Assembly: GCA_017518785.1 (NCBI GenBank)
Contig: JAFWUA010000065.1
Location: forward strand, 1 to 7,298
Direction: 5' to 3'
Source: Neisseriaceae bacterium
GTDB taxonomy: Bacteria; Pseudomonadota; Gammaproteobacteria; Burkholderiales; Neisseriaceae
Length of the DNA: 7,298 nt
Position numbers and translations under genes: made by a program. The notes beneath the pieces were generated by a model. That model ran no database searches, was not told the DNA's origin, and worked only from the letters and a program-made list of their open reading frames with translations. Below, in pieces: positions 6,111 through 7,298 of the stretch. Each line of letters starts with the position of its first letter. The first letter of the stretch is position 1.

Positions 6111-6123
6111 TTCCGGCAGACTT
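6111..6123 (-). repeat. DUS-like repeat, perfect copy 5
   Basis: AAGTCTGCCGGAA on the minus strand. It is the arm of the parE-bcp hairpin nearest bcp, in the same orientation as the other minus-strand copies. Confidence 0.87.
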
Positions 6124-6139
6124 TTGTTCTATGTAAATT

Positions 6140-6152
6140 AAGTCTGCCGGAA
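6140..6152 (+). repeat. DUS-like repeat, perfect copy 6 (inverted)
   Basis: AAGTCTGCCGGAA on the plus strand, the only perfect copy in this orientation. Positions 6140-6159 are identical in reverse complement to 572-591 (20 bases). Confidence 0.87.
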
Positions 6153-6160
6153 AGCTTTTG

Positions 6161-6188
6161 TTTATAATCAAAATTGTCTCATCATCAA
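6161..6188 (-). promoter_or_regulatory. Candidate sigma-70 promoter for bcp
   Basis: On the minus strand TTGATG (6183-6188, 4 of 6 to -35 consensus) and TATAAA (6161-6166, 5 of 6 to -10) are 16 bases apart. The -35 overlaps the last codons and stop of parE. A start near 6154 would place the 13-bp hairpin at the very 5' end of the bcp message. Confidence 0.4.
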
Positions 6189-7298
6189 ACATCTGCCACA
6201 ACTTTATCGCCTTCTTCTTCCATCCATTGTCGGCGAGCATGAGCTTCGCCTTTGCCCATTAACTTGGTGAAAATGGCGTTCATTTCTTCTGCGTTGTCAA
6301 TCGGGGCGACTTGCAGTAAGCGGCGTGTGTCGGGGTGCATTGTGGTGTCTTTTAACTGGTCTGGGTTCATTTCGCCCAAGCCTTTGAAACGGCTGACGGT
6401 GTAGGCACTTTCTTTAATGTTTTCTTTGCGAAGTCGCTCTAACAGTGATGAAAGTTCGCCTTCGTCTAATGCGTAAAACTTGCGTGGCGGTTTGCTTTTG
6501 CCTGACGCGGCGACATCTATGCGATACAAGGGCGGTTGGGCAACGAAAATGTGTCCGTTTTCAATCAGTTTAGGGAAATGGGTGTAGAACAGGGTGAGCA
6601 ACAATACTTGAATGTGCGAGCCATCGACATCCGCGTCTGACAATATGGCGATTTTGCCGTATCGCAAGCCCGATAAATCGACTTCATCATGTGCGGCGTG
6701 CGGATCTACGCCGATGGCAACCGATATATCGTGAATTTCGGCGTTGGCAAACAGTTGGTCGCGATGCACTTCAAATGAGTTTAACACTTTGCCCCGCAAG
6801 GGCAAAATGGCTTGTGTGGCTTTGTCGCGTGCGAGTTTGGCAGAGCCGCCTGCGGAATCGCCTTCAACCAAAAACAATTCATTTTCGCGAATATCTTCGC
6901 TTTCGCAGTCGGTGAGTTTGCCAGGTAAAACCGCCACACCTGAACCTTTTTTCTTTTCGATTTTTTTTACCGACCGCATTCTTGCCTGTGCTTGACGAAT
7001 GGAGATTTCGGCAATTTTTTTGCCTGCTTCCACATTATTATTCAGTTGCAATTCTATGCTGTCTGCTAATGCGGTGCTGACTAATTTTAAGGCATCTCGA
7101 TTAGTCAGTTTTTCTTTGGTTTGCCCTTGAAATTGTGGGTCTAACATTCGTGCCGACAGCACAAACGCCACTTTGGCAAACACATCTTCACTTTGCAACT
7201 TCACCCCACGCGGCAATAAATTATGGTGTTGAATAAAACGAGAAACGGCAGTGAAAACCGCTTGTTTTAAGCCTGATTCGTGCGTGCCGCCTGACGGT
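6185..7298 (-). CDS. parE: DNA topoisomerase IV subunit B, N-terminal part cut by the window edge
   Basis: ParE provides the ATPase and TOPRIM part of topoisomerase IV, which with ParC decatenates daughter chromosomes. About 370 C-terminal residues are present (frame PSGGTHESGLKQAV from base 7297); the N-terminal GHKL ATPase domain is outside, judged against about 630 residues for E. coli ParE. Visible are the transducer segment (NLLPRGVKLQSEDVF and FQGQTKEKL), the TOPRIM motifs LVEGDSAGGSA and SDADVDGSHI with the metal-binding acidic residues, PPLYRIDV, and SRFKGLGEMNP near the C-terminus. The short tail after this, ending KVVADV, and the ParE-like AIGVDP segment favour ParE over the longer GyrB. 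It ends with two consecutive TGA codons. Its base composition is clearly more GC-rich than that of the other genes, and it contains no DUS-like repeat. Apparent internal starts such as TTG at 7216 are not real: the frame and family homology continue upstream. Confidence 0.96.
   Translation of the reverse strand, partial: PSGGTHESGLKQAVFTAVSRFIQHHNLLPRGVKLQSEDVFAKVAFVLSARMLDPQFQGQTKEKLTNRDALKLVSTALADSIELQLNNNVEAGKKIAEISIRQAQARMRSVKKIEKKKGSGVAVLPGKLTDCESEDIRENELFLVEGDSAGGSAKLARDKATQAILPLRGKVLNSFEVHRDQLFANAEIHDISVAIGVDPHAAHDEVDLSGLRYGKIAILSDADVDGSHIQVLLLTLFYTHFPKLIENGHIFVAQPPLYRIDVAASGKSKPPRKFYALDEGELSSLLERLRKENIKESAYTVSRFKGLGEMNPDQLKDTTMHPDTRRLLQVAPIDNAEEMNAIFTKLMGKGEAHARRQWMEEEGDKVVADV

Larger units (their letters stand above)
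6111..6152. terminator. Perfect inverted DUS-like pair: hairpin between parE and bcp
   Basis: The arms TTCCGGCAGACTT (6111-6123) and AAGTCTGCCGGAA (6140-6152) pair over 13 bp around a 16-base loop. It lies 32 bases after the parE stop and ends 19 bases before the bcp ATG, just ahead of its ribosome site. The minus-strand tail (TAAACAAAAGG) is not U-rich, so it is a poor classical terminator for parE; the plus-strand side (AGCTTTTGTTTATAATC) is richer in U, but no plus-strand gene is there. It may terminate parE weakly or act as a 5' leader stem for bcp. Confidence 0.6.

Noticed and set aside
6691..6995. Overlapping plus-strand frames opposite parE
   Set aside because: Stop-poor antisense frames are expected opposite a GC-richer gene; the products are Arg-rich and unrecognisable.
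6185..7298. GyrB instead of ParE
   Set aside because: DADVDGSHI is shared with GyrB, but the short C-terminal tail after FKGLGEMNP and the overall resemblance to ParE fit topoisomerase IV better.

Overview
The window looks like chromosomal housekeeping DNA from a low-GC, naturally transformable member of the Neisseriaceae (Betaproteobacteria). Three things suggest this: the gpmI-envC-ctp gene order, Neisseriaceae-like protein sequences, and a dense short repeat, AAGTCTGCCGGAA. The repeat has the size, placement and partial sequence of a DNA uptake sequence (DUS). The species cannot be named from this sequence. No mobile element, CRISPR array, tRNA or rRNA was seen.

All seven genes lie on the minus strand, so transcription runs from high to low coordinates. 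In that order they are: the C-terminal ~370 residues of ParE (topoisomerase IV subunit B, running off the right edge); a PrxQ/Bcp thiol peroxidase; GpmI, EnvC and Ctp as a tight three-gene unit; a MaoC/PhaJ-type hydratase; and the first 166 codons of an inositol monophosphatase family enzyme (running off the left edge). gpmI and envC overlap by 13 bases, and ctp starts 31 bases after envC. The unit therefore couples a glycolytic enzyme to two envelope proteins: an activator of cell-wall amidases and a periplasmic processing protease.

The repeat is the most notable feature. The 13-mer is present perfectly six times (about 0.0002 expected by chance in a random sequence of this length). Its 11-base core GTCTGCCGGAA occurs eight times and its 9-base core CTGCCGGAA ten times, all outside parE. 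Copies form a hairpin between parE and bcp, a terminator (one arm decayed) after maoC, a single copy between ctp and maoC, and an in-frame tandem pair inside gpmI that adds a KSAG-NN-KSAG stretch to the enzyme. Aligned as a 12-mer, AGTCTGCCGGAA matches the Simonsiella-type DUS AGGCTGCCTGAA at 10 of 12 positions, but it changes the T of the CTG core shared by known dialects. It may be an undescribed DUS dialect.

The parE segment is visibly richer in G+C than the rest (roughly 50% against 37-40% in sampled rows) and has no copy of the repeat, which raises the possibility of a different history. Putative promoters are seen ahead of the phosphatase gene, gpmI and bcp. All are read by eye.
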